A stretch of 53,873 nt of DNA, taken from NCBI GenBank assembly GCA_947464135.1, contig CANHVK010000008.1:1-53873 (forward strand), given 5' to 3'. The stretch is from Flavobacteriia bacterium (GTDB lineage Bacteria > Bacteroidota > Bacteroidia > Flavobacteriales_D > Crocinitomicaceae). Positions 49,701-53,873 of the stretch are shown piece after piece. The notes under the pieces were generated by a model. That model worked only from the letters and a program-made list of their open reading frames with translations. It was not told where the DNA came from and made no database searches. Position 1 is the stretch's first letter. Each line of letters begins with the position of its first letter. The position numbers were made by a program, and so were the translations under genes.

Positions 49701-50752
49701 TTACTCCATCAATAGGTCAATGTATAGGTGAAGTAATGAATTTTGATATAGTTGTAAGACCAAAACCAAAAGCCAAAATAAATTCTTCAAATACTGTCTG
49801 TCCGGGTGATTCGGTAAAATTGGAAGGGCTAGGTTCAGAGTTAAAATATGTCTGGACCCCGAATGTTTCATGTATAACTTGTAATCCAGTTTTTGCAAAA
49901 CCAACAGAAAATACAACTTATAAGGCATTTGTTACAGATAAGTATAATTGTTTTGACTCAACAGAATTTGATGTTGTTGTATATAAAAAACCAGAAATAA
50001 AAATTGATGAACCTGTTGTTTGTGGTGAACCAGAATTAGTAACCCTAAAAGGGAAGGGAAATAATACTTACACTTACAATGAAGGAATTGTCGATGGTGT
50101 GCCTTTTATGCCTAAGAAAGGAAAATCATTTTATCTTGTTACTGTCAAAGATAATTTAGGTTGTAAAGCTACTGATACAGTCAATGTTTATGTTGTTGAT
50201 AAACCAGCTTCGAAATTTTCAGCATCGACTGAAACGGGGTTAGCTTCTGATTTGAAACCATTGAATATATTACTTACTAATAAAAGTTTAAATTCTTCAG
50301 AATTTGAGTGGTATTTTAGAAATGGAGATGAGTCACCTATCATAAAAAACACATTGGAACCAGTAACAGCTTTATATAAAAAGCCTGGTATTTATGTAAT
50401 TACGTTAATTTCTAAAAATGGAAAATGTATTGACTCTAGTTCCATTTCAATTAAAATTGATAAATTAGATACTCCTAGAGTAGAAATCGCACCAAATGTA
50501 TTTACCCCAGATAATGATGGAACTAATGATTTTTTCTTTTTGTCAGTTAAAAATGCAAAAAATATATATGTAACTATTTTTAATAGATGGGGAAATCCAG
50601 TATATGAAATGACTGAGACATCACAAACTTGGGATGGCAGTATAAATGGTAAAGATGCTGATGAAGGGGTGTATTATTATCAATACGAGATAGAGGGTAG
50701 TAGTGGAGAAAAAGTGAAAGGTCAAGGGTATGTCCAACTAATACGGAATTAA
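37718..50752 (+). CDS. giant secreted multi-Ig/PKD repeat protein with type IX secretion (CHU_C, type B) sorting domain
   Basis: This uninterrupted 4344-residue protein (estimated near 450 kDa) has a signal peptide ending at A33 (LNSNA before QAV). After an N-terminal CARDB-like segment (about 50-150) come homotypic blocks: four Ig_7-type modules (323-663), seven near-identical 86-residue modules (664-1259), four BIG2-like modules (1260-1569), twelve PKD-like units of mostly about 170 residues (1570-3629), three more Ig-like modules (3630-3925), a thirteenth PKD-like module, a PKD domain and the C-terminal T9SS sorting domain (4257-4344). The last has the diagnostic PNVFTPDNDGTNDFF, IFNRWGNPVYE and WDGSINGKDADEG motifs. 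Such proteins are exported through the outer membrane by T9SS and act as surface adhesins or matrix proteins; that role is inferred. No PorP/SprF partner gene is adjacent. The protein is rich in Ser, Thr, Asn and Gly, with paired cysteines in most modules. Confidence 0.93.
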   Translation: MLKNKYILNIDNFSFKCLISLLFVLLFTLNSNAQAVNIAATALTTSGNTYPEDGMCPDTNRIIEVKIVNNGTSSLNVSSTPVTITVSISGPVVKSFTTIFNSGSPISPGGSRYVSVSSKGDFSKKGKYTVQMSATCTGDASVGVDQTETFLVKGAEISLFSALPTSSQIVCLNSPITDIVYEVGANAISATVNNDSLPTGVTWSFNYPKLTIKGTPRSNTKSTFNYYVTAKSSCVPSQDSILKGTITVKSLPIIKIDDKSINKLTCFNNTINLNASGGNSYSWSNGVNTSNISINSPDKYIVSGFLNGCSNKDSITITEDKVPPLEPVGKDTSICESGILTLKVTTTAGTTVTWYASDQITPREFGLTYTTPSISSSTTYYVEAKNTATGCVSTKKPINIIVNTPPSKPIASDSSRCGPGSLTLKATTDVGNTINWYASDQTKLPSTGETYTTPPLTNTTTYYVESKNTLTGCTSTLKTSISAIINTFPNEPTVIDKSSCGAGTVELKVSLNGVDQVARWYTNPTGGTSIFTGDTYTTGIISKDSTFYVESVNSLTKCTSVKRVPLKVTINSILSPPTAADVSRCGPGTVTLQATTSTGKVIDWYAQSSGGTILSTGDTYTTSSISSSISYFAEARDPLTGCLSSSRKELKVNIIPFNTSTSLNPDQTLCFNTPLTNITHTTTGATGIGIASFLPTGVTAQWSNDRITISGTPTQSGIFDYIIPLTGGCGTINATGKITVNATNTVSTASTSPTICVNTLLTDITHTTTGATGIGAAINLPIGVTARWSRNTIIISGTPTQSGIFNYEIPLSGGCGIIKATGKIIVNAENTVSTPSSSPSICENTPLIDITHSTTGASGIGIVSNLPTGLTVLWSGNTITISGTPTQLGTFNYVIPLTGGCGTVAAIGKIIVNPTNTVSTASSSPTLCINTPLTNITHTTTGATGIGVATNLPTGLTALWSGNMITISGTPSQSGTFDYEIPLIGGCGNIKAIGKIIVNPGNTVTVASSSPTLCINTPLTDIIHTTTGATGIGSVSNLPIGLTAQRSGNTITISGTPTQLGTFDYVITLTGGCGTVSATGKIIVNPSNTVGSASATPTLCINTPLTNITHTTTGATGIGPATKLPLGVTADWSGNKITISGTPTQSGTFDYIIPLTGGCSGVNATGKIIVNPENTVSAASSSPTLCVNTNLTSITHTTTGATGIGSVSNLPSGVSASWSGNMITISGKPTQSGTFNYSIQLIGGCGSVSATGKIIVNSIPVISKLEGKTKICLGDSTILSSNTIGGVWSSVSTNVATINTFTGKVLSVAAGSTKIIYSLTIEGCSNSVDTTVTINAMPVVADILGNSTLCVGDKTTLTNITSGGIWTSTSPTVASISSNGELLGLSEGITKINYSVTTLGCTTTKTFDVAVSSYPIVADIVGSSDICEGSTATLSNTTKPGVWSSQNTNIVSVNAFGLITGLGAGSTIIDYTVKNANCITKKSITITVKSALSVSPIIGTTDICIGATSKLTDQTPGGTWSSSDPTVATIDGTGLVKSVKVGSTIIRYDVLTNGVCPEFAQVVFTVNQIPTVNAISDITVCEGSNVSKVTFTGTGSPVYHWTNNNPSIGLVSIGTGEIQSFKAKGPSIGSSSEIAVINITPIANGCSGSSKQFLITVNARDNAGFKYSSNSFCKLDANPSPIITGLTGGTFITSSVNLNVNSSSGIVDLASSTPGYYKITYRTNGTCPNDSIIDFAISDLPTVNPLADQQVCDGTNFNPINFSGAPGTIYNWINDNSNIGLALSGTGNISAFTAKGTSIGASSIQSKIIVTPTSGSCVGIKDTFLLTVNPKDNPSFTYPSTSFCSSGIDPNPTANITGKSGGVFTMSPSGAIFNANNGTITLSTSNAGAYALTYTTNGSCANSQTINITIGSNPSVNSVTSQSICSGSAFDPINFTGTPGTTFNWTSSNSALIGLANSGVGSISSFIGSGASLTSPLITSAITVTPKIGSCTGSSKTFNLSIRYKDDVAISYAEKSYCTSNSNPLPSLTGTLGGEFTALPVGLIINNTTGQINIGSSAEGVYVVKYITTGLCGDTASVPIAINNSPSVNNIPDQTVCSGNSFASVNFTGTPGTIYNWTNSNSDIGLALSGTDTILSFIGKNPGNTKLTSTITVTPKSGACFGAVKTFQLSVNPSENASFNYDYSSVCQNNPSLKPTLQGAKNGVFSSSAGLNLNPNSGEINVGASLPGTYNIVYKTTGTCFGIESNLLTINPIPNVNNLSNSQKCQGELFDPISFSGTIGSTYTWINSNTNIGLVSSGSGNISSFKASGTTIGSNPVSAVLTVTPSINGCSGPSKSMILTTNSLDNPGFSYLSNSFCLTEPNPTPTLSGNVGGIYSVNPTSGLTIDPSTGTLDLSTAIPGNYMVTYSTNGFCKNDSTISISVGTGPSVQSVQNQVSCQNTPFNAINFQGAPGTVYEWTNSNTLIGLQASGVGNINSFVANGTSVNGSNISSTITVTPKIGACIGIPITFNYTVKPLDNANFSYANSSYCKNQINPTPVISGVQSGTFSSSPIGLSMNSIGTINLATSTSGNYTITYTTHGQCPNVSSIPMSIGSSASVNPISDTTVCLGNNFSKIIFKGNPGTIFNWTNNNPSIGIAASGVGDISSFQSKNVGNAIFVVTPVIGSCVGNPQSFTLNVNSVQNSSILYGQTSYCKSVDSDPTPIQTGPNNGVFSSSPAGLDLNSTSGKINLSNSNAGDYVITYSLTSQCSTSSNTTVSIGAGPRVNTIKVDPICNGATFNDIDFSGSPGTQFTWVNSNTKIGLGASGVGNIPGFVGINNTNSSITSNITVTPKIGTCSGTPMSFDLVIRPSDNPDFEYTSTNICYNASDLTPDLKGTKGGVFSSNPLGLNLNASSGKVNVSVSTPGSYNVTYLTNGICPKAKTIAITLNPLPYVNNISVNPKCQGSTFTSISFNGSQNTTFSWKNSNTSIGLGASGIGIIPSFIASGTLKNGASISGIVVVTPEINGCFGSTMSFPLTVNSLDDASFKYAKSSICQTDINLTPIYNGTTGGIFSSSPSGLSINDITGRITIATSTIGSYNITYTTKGLCPDDTTISVVINPLPLVNNITNQSRCFGDSFNPIIFSGSSNTTFNWVNSNSNIGLTNSGVGNINAFIAKGTVFGGNSIVGNVSVTPEINGCFGLPKSFDLTVNPIDNPAFHYDDDSYCIIIGQANPTPKIDGTLGGTFTSFPTGLNINSLSGLIDLNLSNPGTYKIKYTTPGNCKDDSTVTIGVGNNPYVDDVDDQSYCQGDMFDKVLFTGGLGTIFEWTNNNSTVGLSSSGKGDISGFKASGTIDGGSDLFATISVLPRIGKCQGKIVNFKYKVRANPKIIASIANTSKQDTSFCKGGNAILSAVGASKNDNYVWTPHTSLVGNLGIGSIVTTKTDSTQQYIVRGQSQFGCYNYDTLVVKVYNPNVEQKQDTILCAESKVNSIPFVSKLPGTIFEWSNSNPNIGLSFNGNGNINSFTAKNNTNLSKQTSVISVTPKYFISSINKICTGTVMKFNISVNKLDDPTFSGYLAQYCANETANTIPVISGVKGGIFSALPTGLALNSNSGEIFPISSKPGSYSVKYTTNGACSKSDSIFLFINPLVNASISGADTVCLNAVSPQIKFKGENGVAPYIFKYKINGGAIQTVSTGPGKEEISVSVPTNKTGVYSYQLISVEESSSSRCLNNNVFGIQNVIINDLPKAQITSTNSIVCVGGVSPEIRITGINGVSPFTFTYFVSKDGNPFGPSQTISTTQGQFLAKIPVSTNDPGIYNYTVNVVKNGDNLSCSNNINISQTVTIKPLPLGTLTASPVGVCMNGDANIEFKASNGTPPFTFVYSINNTGSQTIKTLNNVYSVLLKANTSTSGILNYKLISISDGDVTSCQNNSVNNSVDLNVTPGTKVNKVQDINVCVNEKSDTIEFTGGISGTKYDWVSNNTTIGIAGLGSGNLMPFVAKNNSGSTTNIAKITVTPSIGQCIGEVMNFDIVVRPKPKAKINSSNTVCPGDSVKLEGLGSELKYVWTPNVSCITCNPVFAKPTENTTYKAFVTDKYNCFDSTEFDVVVYKKPEIKIDEPVVCGEPELVTLKGKGNNTYTYNEGIVDGVPFMPKKGKSFYLVTVKDNLGCKATDTVNVYVVDKPASKFSASTETGLASDLKPLNILLTNKSLNSSEFEWYFRNGDESPIIKNTLEPVTALYKKPGIYVITLISKNGKCIDSSSISIKIDKLDTPRVEIAPNVFTPDNDGTNDFFFLSVKNAKNIYVTIFNRWGNPVYEMTETSQTWDGSINGKDADEGVYYYQYEIEGSSGEKVKGQGYVQLIRN
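38684..39706 (+). repeat. block of four Ig_7-type modules
   Basis: Four tandem modules of about 80-85 residues share a C-G-x-G-x-x-x-L-x-x-T start, a W-Y-A or W-Y-T core (TINWYASDQ, VIDWYAQSSGG), a GDTYTT strand and a closing YYVE-x-x-N-x-x-T-x-C. They are well diverged from each other at the DNA level, so this is an older expansion than the next block. Confidence 0.85.
39707..41494 (+). repeat. seven tandem copies of an 86-residue (258-bp) module
   Basis: Consecutive copies repeat with a 258-base period. Each has C-x-N-T-P-L-T-x-I-T-H-T-T-T-G-A, LPxGxTAxWSGN, ITISGTPTQSGTF and IPLTGGCG, ending GKIIVNP. Copies 3 and 5 share the variant TPTQLGTF and long runs of identical DNA, and copies 4 and 6 resemble each other, suggesting duplication of a two-unit (516-bp) segment. 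Each copy keeps two cysteines. Confidence 0.93.
41495..42424 (+). repeat. block of four BIG2-like modules
   Basis: Four modules of about 77 residues follow the bacterial Ig-like 2 pattern: a C-x-G-x-x-x-L start, GGxWSSxxxxVAxI, a GxVxxxxxGSTxIxY core and a terminal C before TITV. They are diverged in DNA sequence. Confidence 0.8.
42425..48604 (+). repeat. twelve tandem PKD-like two-part units (mostly about 510 bp)
   Basis: Each unit of about 170 residues has part A (V-N-x-I-x-x-x-x-x-C-x-G, then FxGxPGTxxxWxNSNxxIGL, ASGxGNIxSF and ITVTPxxGxCxG) and part B (DNxxFxY, a C-containing start, GTxGGxFSSxPxGLxxN and GxYxITYTTxGxCP). Unit 11 lacks part B and instead carries another Ig-like module (TSFCKGGNAILSAVG); unit 12 restores the A-B order. 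A thirteenth A part stands alone near residue 3926. Confidence 0.9.
48605..49492 (+). repeat. block of three Ig-like modules of about 98 residues
   Basis: The copies share V-C-x-x-x-x-S-P-x-I-x-x-x-G-x-N-G-x-x-P-F-x-F-x-Y, a central strand and a G-x-x-x-Y-x-x-x-x-V ending with a C-x-N. They interrupt the PKD-like array between units 12 and 13. Confidence 0.8.
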
Positions 50753-50786
50753 CTAATATAAATTAAAAGTATAAAATAGAATAAAA

Positions 50787-51497
50787 ATGGGAAGAGCGTT
50801 TGAATACCGAAGAGCAGCTAAGGAAAAACGTTGGGATAAAATGTCTAAACTATTTCCTAAGTTAGGTAAAGCAATTACAATGGCAGCAAAAGAAGGTGGT
50901 GAGGATCCATCTATGAATGCAAAATTGAGAACAGCAATACAAAATGCAAAAGCTCAAAATATGCCTAAAGACAATATCGATGCTGCAATCAAAAGAGCGA
51001 CACAAAAGGATCTTGCTAGTTTTAGTGAAATTATTTATGAAGGTAAAGGTCCACATGGTGTTTTAGTATATGTAGAATGTGCTACAGATAATCCTACAAG
51101 AACTGTTGCAAATGTAAAATCATATTTTAATAAAGTTGGCGGGACTATTGTTCCAAATGGACAATTGGAATTTATGTTTAGTAGAAAGTCAGTTTTTGAG
51201 CTACATAAAAAAGAAGGTGTAGATCCAGAAGAAATTGAATTAGAATTGATTGACGCTGGTTGTGAGTCTATTGAGGTAGAAGATGAAAAAATGTATGTAT
51301 ATGGTGACTTTACATCTTTTGGTACACTATCTAAGGCTATTGATGATTTGCAATTAGAAGTATTAAAAGCAAATTTACAACGCATACCTACATCACCAGT
51401 TGACCTTAATGAGGAACAAATGGTAGACGTTGAAAAATTATTAGACAAAATTGAAGAAGATGATGATGTTCAACAAGTCTTTACCAATATATCATAA
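50787..51497 (+). CDS. yebC: YebC/PmpR/TACO1-family protein
   Basis: This 236-residue protein belongs to the YebC family. Members have been annotated as DNA-binding regulators, and more recent work links the group to translation of proline-rich or difficult stretches (TACO1-like). It opens with [20 protein letters not shown], includes the helical [19 protein letters not shown] region and [20 protein letters not shown], and ends [13 protein letters not shown]. It starts 34 bases after the giant gene with no terminator between, so it may be partly co-transcribed. A hairpin follows its stop. Confidence 0.95.
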   Translation: MGRAFEYRRAAKEKRWDKMSKLFPKLGKAITMAAKEGGEDPSMNAKLRTAIQNAKAQNMPKDNIDAAIKRATQKDLASFSEIIYEGKGPHGVLVYVECATDNPTRTVANVKSYFNKVGGTIVPNGQLEFMFSRKSVFELHKKEGVDPEEIELELIDAGCESIEVEDEKMYVYGDFTSFGTLSKAIDDLQLEVLKANLQRIPTSPVDLNEEQMVDVEKLLDKIEEDDDVQQVFTNIS

Positions 51498-51510
51498 TTT
51501 TTAATTCTTG

Positions 51511-51540
51511 AGAGGGTAGTATAGTTATCCTCTTTTTTTA
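51511..51540 (+). terminator. intrinsic terminator after yebC
   Basis: AGAGGGTA (51511-51518) pairs with TTATCCTCT-type bases at 51526-51533 (one G-T wobble), followed directly by seven Ts. It lies just before the rsmI ATG, so rsmI either needs its own start near here or depends on read-through. Confidence 0.7.
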
Positions 51541-51543
51541 TTT

Positions 51544-52215
51544 ATGGGAGAATTAGTTTTAGTACCAACACCGATTGGAAATTTAGAAGATATTACTCTT
51601 CGAGCTATAAATACATTAAAAAATGCAGATTTGATTTTAGCAGAAGATACGAGAGTAACTAAAAAACTTTTAAATCATCTTCAAATTCAAAAAAATGTCC
51701 AATCTTTTCACATTCATAATGAACATAAAGTTCTAAATAATGTGGTTAATCAAATAAATCTAAATACTGTAACAGTACTAGTTTCAGATGCTGGAACTCC
51801 CGCAATATCTGATCCAGGTTTTTTATTAGTTAGGGCTTGTATTGAAAATAATATCAAAACTTCATGTTTACCTGGACCAACTGCTTTTGTTCCTGCTCTA
51901 GTAGCAAGTGGCTTCCCTTGTGACCGTTTTGCATTTGAAGGGTTTCTTCCACACAAAAAAGGAAGACAGACAAAGTTAAAACAGATTGCAGAAGAAGATA
52001 GGACAGTTATCTTGTACGAATCTCCGCATCGTCTTTTAAAAACTTTAGAGCAAATTATTGAGTTTATGGGAGAAACAAAAAAAGTATGTGTGGTAAGAGA
52101 AATCTCTAAGATTTATGAAGAGTTTAAAAGAGGAACAGCATTAGATGTTAAAAATTATTATGTACTTAATCCACCTAAAGGAGAAATAGTATTAATTATT
52201 GAAGGCAAATCTTAA
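51544..52215 (+). CDS. rsmI: 16S rRNA (cytidine1402-2'-O)-methyltransferase RsmI
   Basis: RsmI methylates the ribose of C1402 in 16S rRNA, near the P-site. The 223-residue protein has the tetrapyrrole-methylase fold: LVPTPIGNLEDITLRAINTL, ILAEDTRVTKKLLNHL, VSDAGTPAISDPGFLLVRAC and LPGPTAFVPALVASGFPCDRF, then FLPHKKGRQTKL. It lacks the extended C-terminal region found in the E. coli enzyme, as do many homologues of this size. It is preceded by a terminator and converges with the FAD oxidoreductase gene, the two stop codons overlapping in TTAA. Confidence 0.95.
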   Translation: MGELVLVPTPIGNLEDITLRAINTLKNADLILAEDTRVTKKLLNHLQIQKNVQSFHIHNEHKVLNNVVNQINLNTVTVLVSDAGTPAISDPGFLLVRACIENNIKTSCLPGPTAFVPALVASGFPCDRFAFEGFLPHKKGRQTKLKQIAEEDRTVILYESPHRLLKTLEQIIEFMGETKKVCVVREISKIYEEFKRGTALDVKNYYVLNPPKGEIVLIIEGKS

Positions 52216-53261
52216 TTTATTTTAATACGCTTAATGTCTATTTCTTTATCTAATGAAAGGTTTTCGTACATAAATTTGTATAATTCTTCAGATAATAAAG
52301 GAGCCATTAAATATCCTTTTGTTCCTAAGCCGTTAAAAATGTAACAATTATTGAAAGTAGGATGTTCACCAATTAATGGTCTTCTATCTTTAACTGTTGG
52401 TCTGATTCCTGCTTCTTGATGAATTATTGAGTACTGATTATCAATTAGCTGATCAATATTTTGTTGTAGAGAATTCAATCCAATTTCAGTAATAGACAAA
52501 TCAGTTGTATCCCATTCATATGTAGAACCAACTTTGAAATACTTGGTTCCTTTAATAGGTAAAATAAAACACTTTCGATTTAGTATTTCGTGTGAAGGTA
52601 ATGTATTTGATTCGATCGTTATGGTTTGACCCTTTGTTGTTTGTAGAGGTAAGTAATTAAACCATGGATTATAAATTCCGTGGTATCCCTCACAAAAAAT
52701 AATTTTTTCAAATGTTTCCCCTCTAAATACACAATTTTGAATGTCGAATTCGTTATAATTGTATTTTGTTTTTAGATACAATTCATTTTTAATCAAGAAT
52801 AAGTAAGACTTTTCTAAAAATAAATTTGTATCCACAAATCCTGATTGCATTACTTTTCCTGTTCCATAATTGTTTATAACAGATGTATTTAGCATATCAT
52901 TTTCAGAAATTTGTGTTAGGTAAGAATTATACTCGTCTAAAAATTGTCTAGATTCCCACAATTCAGCTTCTTGTTCATGCGCAAATCCTCTTCTCATTGG
53001 AAGAAAATGGAAAAAAACATCATTTGAATACGCTCCAATTTTATTGTAAAAATCGATTGCATACGGAAGAAAATCATCTACCCTCCAACTTTTAAGCATT
53101 CTACGAAAAACTATTGGATTTATTATTCCAGCTGCAATACTTGAACTATGATTTACACCCTGATCAATCAACAAAAAAGGAATATTTCTTTCGTGTAATT
53201 GATAGGCCATACTAATTCCAGCTAATCCTCCACCTGCTATTAAAACTCTTTTATTTTTCAT
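52212..53261 (-). CDS. FAD-dependent oxidoreductase (DAO family)
   Basis: This 349-residue flavoprotein has an N-terminal dinucleotide-binding motif KRVLIAGGGLAGISMAYQL and the DAO-family signature around AAGIINPIVFRRM. The C-terminal IHQEAGIRPTVKDRRPLIGE followed by GLGTKGYLMAPLL is typical of D-amino-acid oxidase-like enzymes (ThiO, glycine oxidase, sarcosine oxidase, MnmC-type). The substrate cannot be told from sequence; no thiamine genes are near. It overlaps the comF-like gene by ATGA, suggesting coupled translation. It may act on an amine in the cytosol. Confidence 0.85.
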   Translation of the reverse strand: MKNKRVLIAGGGLAGISMAYQLHERNIPFLLIDQGVNHSSSIAAGIINPIVFRRMLKSWRVDDFLPYAIDFYNKIGAYSNDVFFHFLPMRRGFAHEQEAELWESRQFLDEYNSYLTQISENDMLNTSVINNYGTGKVMQSGFVDTNLFLEKSYLFLIKNELYLKTKYNYNEFDIQNCVFRGETFEKIIFCEGYHGIYNPWFNYLPLQTTKGQTITIESNTLPSHEILNRKCFILPIKGTKYFKVGSTYEWDTTDLSITEIGLNSLQQNIDQLIDNQYSIIHQEAGIRPTVKDRRPLIGEHPTFNNCYIFNGLGTKGYLMAPLLSEELYKFMYENLSLDKEIDIKRIKIN

Positions 53262-53873
53262 ACGGCTAATGCTAATGATATTACACTAATCTTTATGTTT
53301 GGATTTGTTTTTAAAATTTCTTGAGAAATAGATTCGATTGTAGATCCAGTAGTTATAACATCATCAATTATTGCTATGTGATTAATTTGTTGATTTATAA
53401 ATTTGGTTGAAATTGAATAAGTGTTTTGAGCGTTTTCCCATCTTAAAAACTTATTTAGTCTTGTTTGACTTTTACTGTTTTTTTTTCTGAATATAAGTTG
53501 ATTATTTGTTTCTATTTTGATAACACTACTTATTCCTTTAGAAAGTAAATAACTTTGATTATATCCACGTTCAAACTTTTTGTTTTTATGTATTGGTACA
53601 GGTATCAAAACATCAATTTCATTTATAAGATTTGTATTTTTTAATTTTTCTCCTATTTTTTTACCCATTTCAAAGGTTAGCTTTTTTTTATTTTCGTATT
53701 TGATATTATGTAAAATTTTTTGTGTCGAATTTCCTTTTTCAAAATATAACAAACTATATCCAATTTCTACTGGTATTCTTCCCCAAAATAACTTCTTTGT
53801 TTTAGAATCAAATTCAGAATTTTCCATTTTAGTATACTCCAAGTCAGTTTCACACAAGTGACAAATAAAATTG
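53258..53873 (-). CDS. comF: ComF-family phosphoribosyltransferase-like protein (partial, runs off the right edge)
   Basis: The reading frame stays open to the end of the window. Residues beyond the first apparent start read NFICHLCETD, which is a zinc-ribbon CxxC pair typical of ComF N-termini, so the true start lies outside. The PRTase core has LIPVPIHKNKKFERGYNQS and the PRPP loop IAIIDDVITTGSTIE. ComF proteins take part in DNA uptake and, more broadly, are phosphoribosyltransferase-like proteins of unknown substrate. It is upstream of the FAD oxidoreductase and overlaps it by four bases. Confidence 0.88.
   Translation of the reverse strand, partial: NFICHLCETDLEYTKMENSEFDSKTKKLFWGRIPVEIGYSLLYFEKGNSTQKILHNIKYENKKKLTFEMGKKIGEKLKNTNLINEIDVLIPVPIHKNKKFERGYNQSYLLSKGISSVIKIETNNQLIFRKKNSKSQTRLNKFLRWENAQNTYSISTKFINQQINHIAIIDDVITTGSTIESISQEILKTNPNIKISVISLALAV

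Noticed and set aside
37864-49928. Long antisense open frames inside the giant gene
   Set aside because: They recur with the repeats, have low-complexity Pro/Val-rich translations and no signals; they are mirror effects of the repetitive sense frame.

Overview
The window reads as a chromosomal segment of a low-GC, Gram-negative Bacteroidota bacterium, most likely order Flavobacteriales. Four things support this: a giant secreted protein ending in the type IX secretion (gliding-motility-type, CHU_C) sorting domain; repeated TAnnTTTG promoter -7 elements in front of gene starts; a Kdo transferase together with outer-membrane barrel proteins; and short interspersed repeats of the CTGAGCTTGTCGAAG kind that are common in flavobacterial intergenic DNA. 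I cannot name the genus. No tRNA, rRNA, CRISPR array, insertion sequence, integrase or phage gene is visible.

Layout. 1-6.8 kb: a SOUL-family membrane protein, an LtaS-like membrane sulfatase followed by rlmN, divergent folD, then an outer-membrane protein with the Kdo transferase waaA. 6.9-15.1 kb: one tight operon of eight nucleotide-sugar and polysaccharide genes (WbpE-type aminotransferase, ugd, UDP-xylose synthase, WbpD-type acetyltransferase, WbpB-type oxidoreductase, WbpA/TviB-type dehydrogenase, rmlB, CpsB-type PHP phosphatase). Together these could make UDP-GlcA, UDP-xylose and UDP-2,3-diacetamido-2,3-dideoxyglucuronic acid, but the operon has no glycosyltransferase, flippase or polymerase. 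15.1-20.1 kb: glyS, then an operon of an FKBP, a cyclophilin-FKBP fusion and a GT22-like membrane glycosyltransferase. 20.1-27.2 kb: a small exported repeat protein, the two methylmalonyl-CoA mutase subunits and gcvP. 27.5-30.4 kb: a secreted or outer-membrane protein of unknown function and fabF.

30.6-37.4 kb, minus strand: a complete SUF iron-sulfur assembly operon in the order sufA-sufB-sufC-sufD-tlyA-sufS-sufE-sufT. An rRNA-methyltransferase-like gene sits inside it, and two of its gaps are filled by interspersed repeats. 37.7-50.8 kb: a single 4344-residue secreted protein built of homotypic blocks of Ig-like and PKD-like modules. It is the most distinctive object in the window. 50.8-53.9 kb: yebC, rsmI, a FAD-dependent oxidoreductase and a comF-type phosphoribosyltransferase that runs off the right edge.

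Most of the window is core metabolism plus envelope biogenesis. The accessory content is the sugar-nucleotide operon and the giant T9SS cargo. I did not see a convincing defence system or mobile element, and I do not claim a wholly new system.
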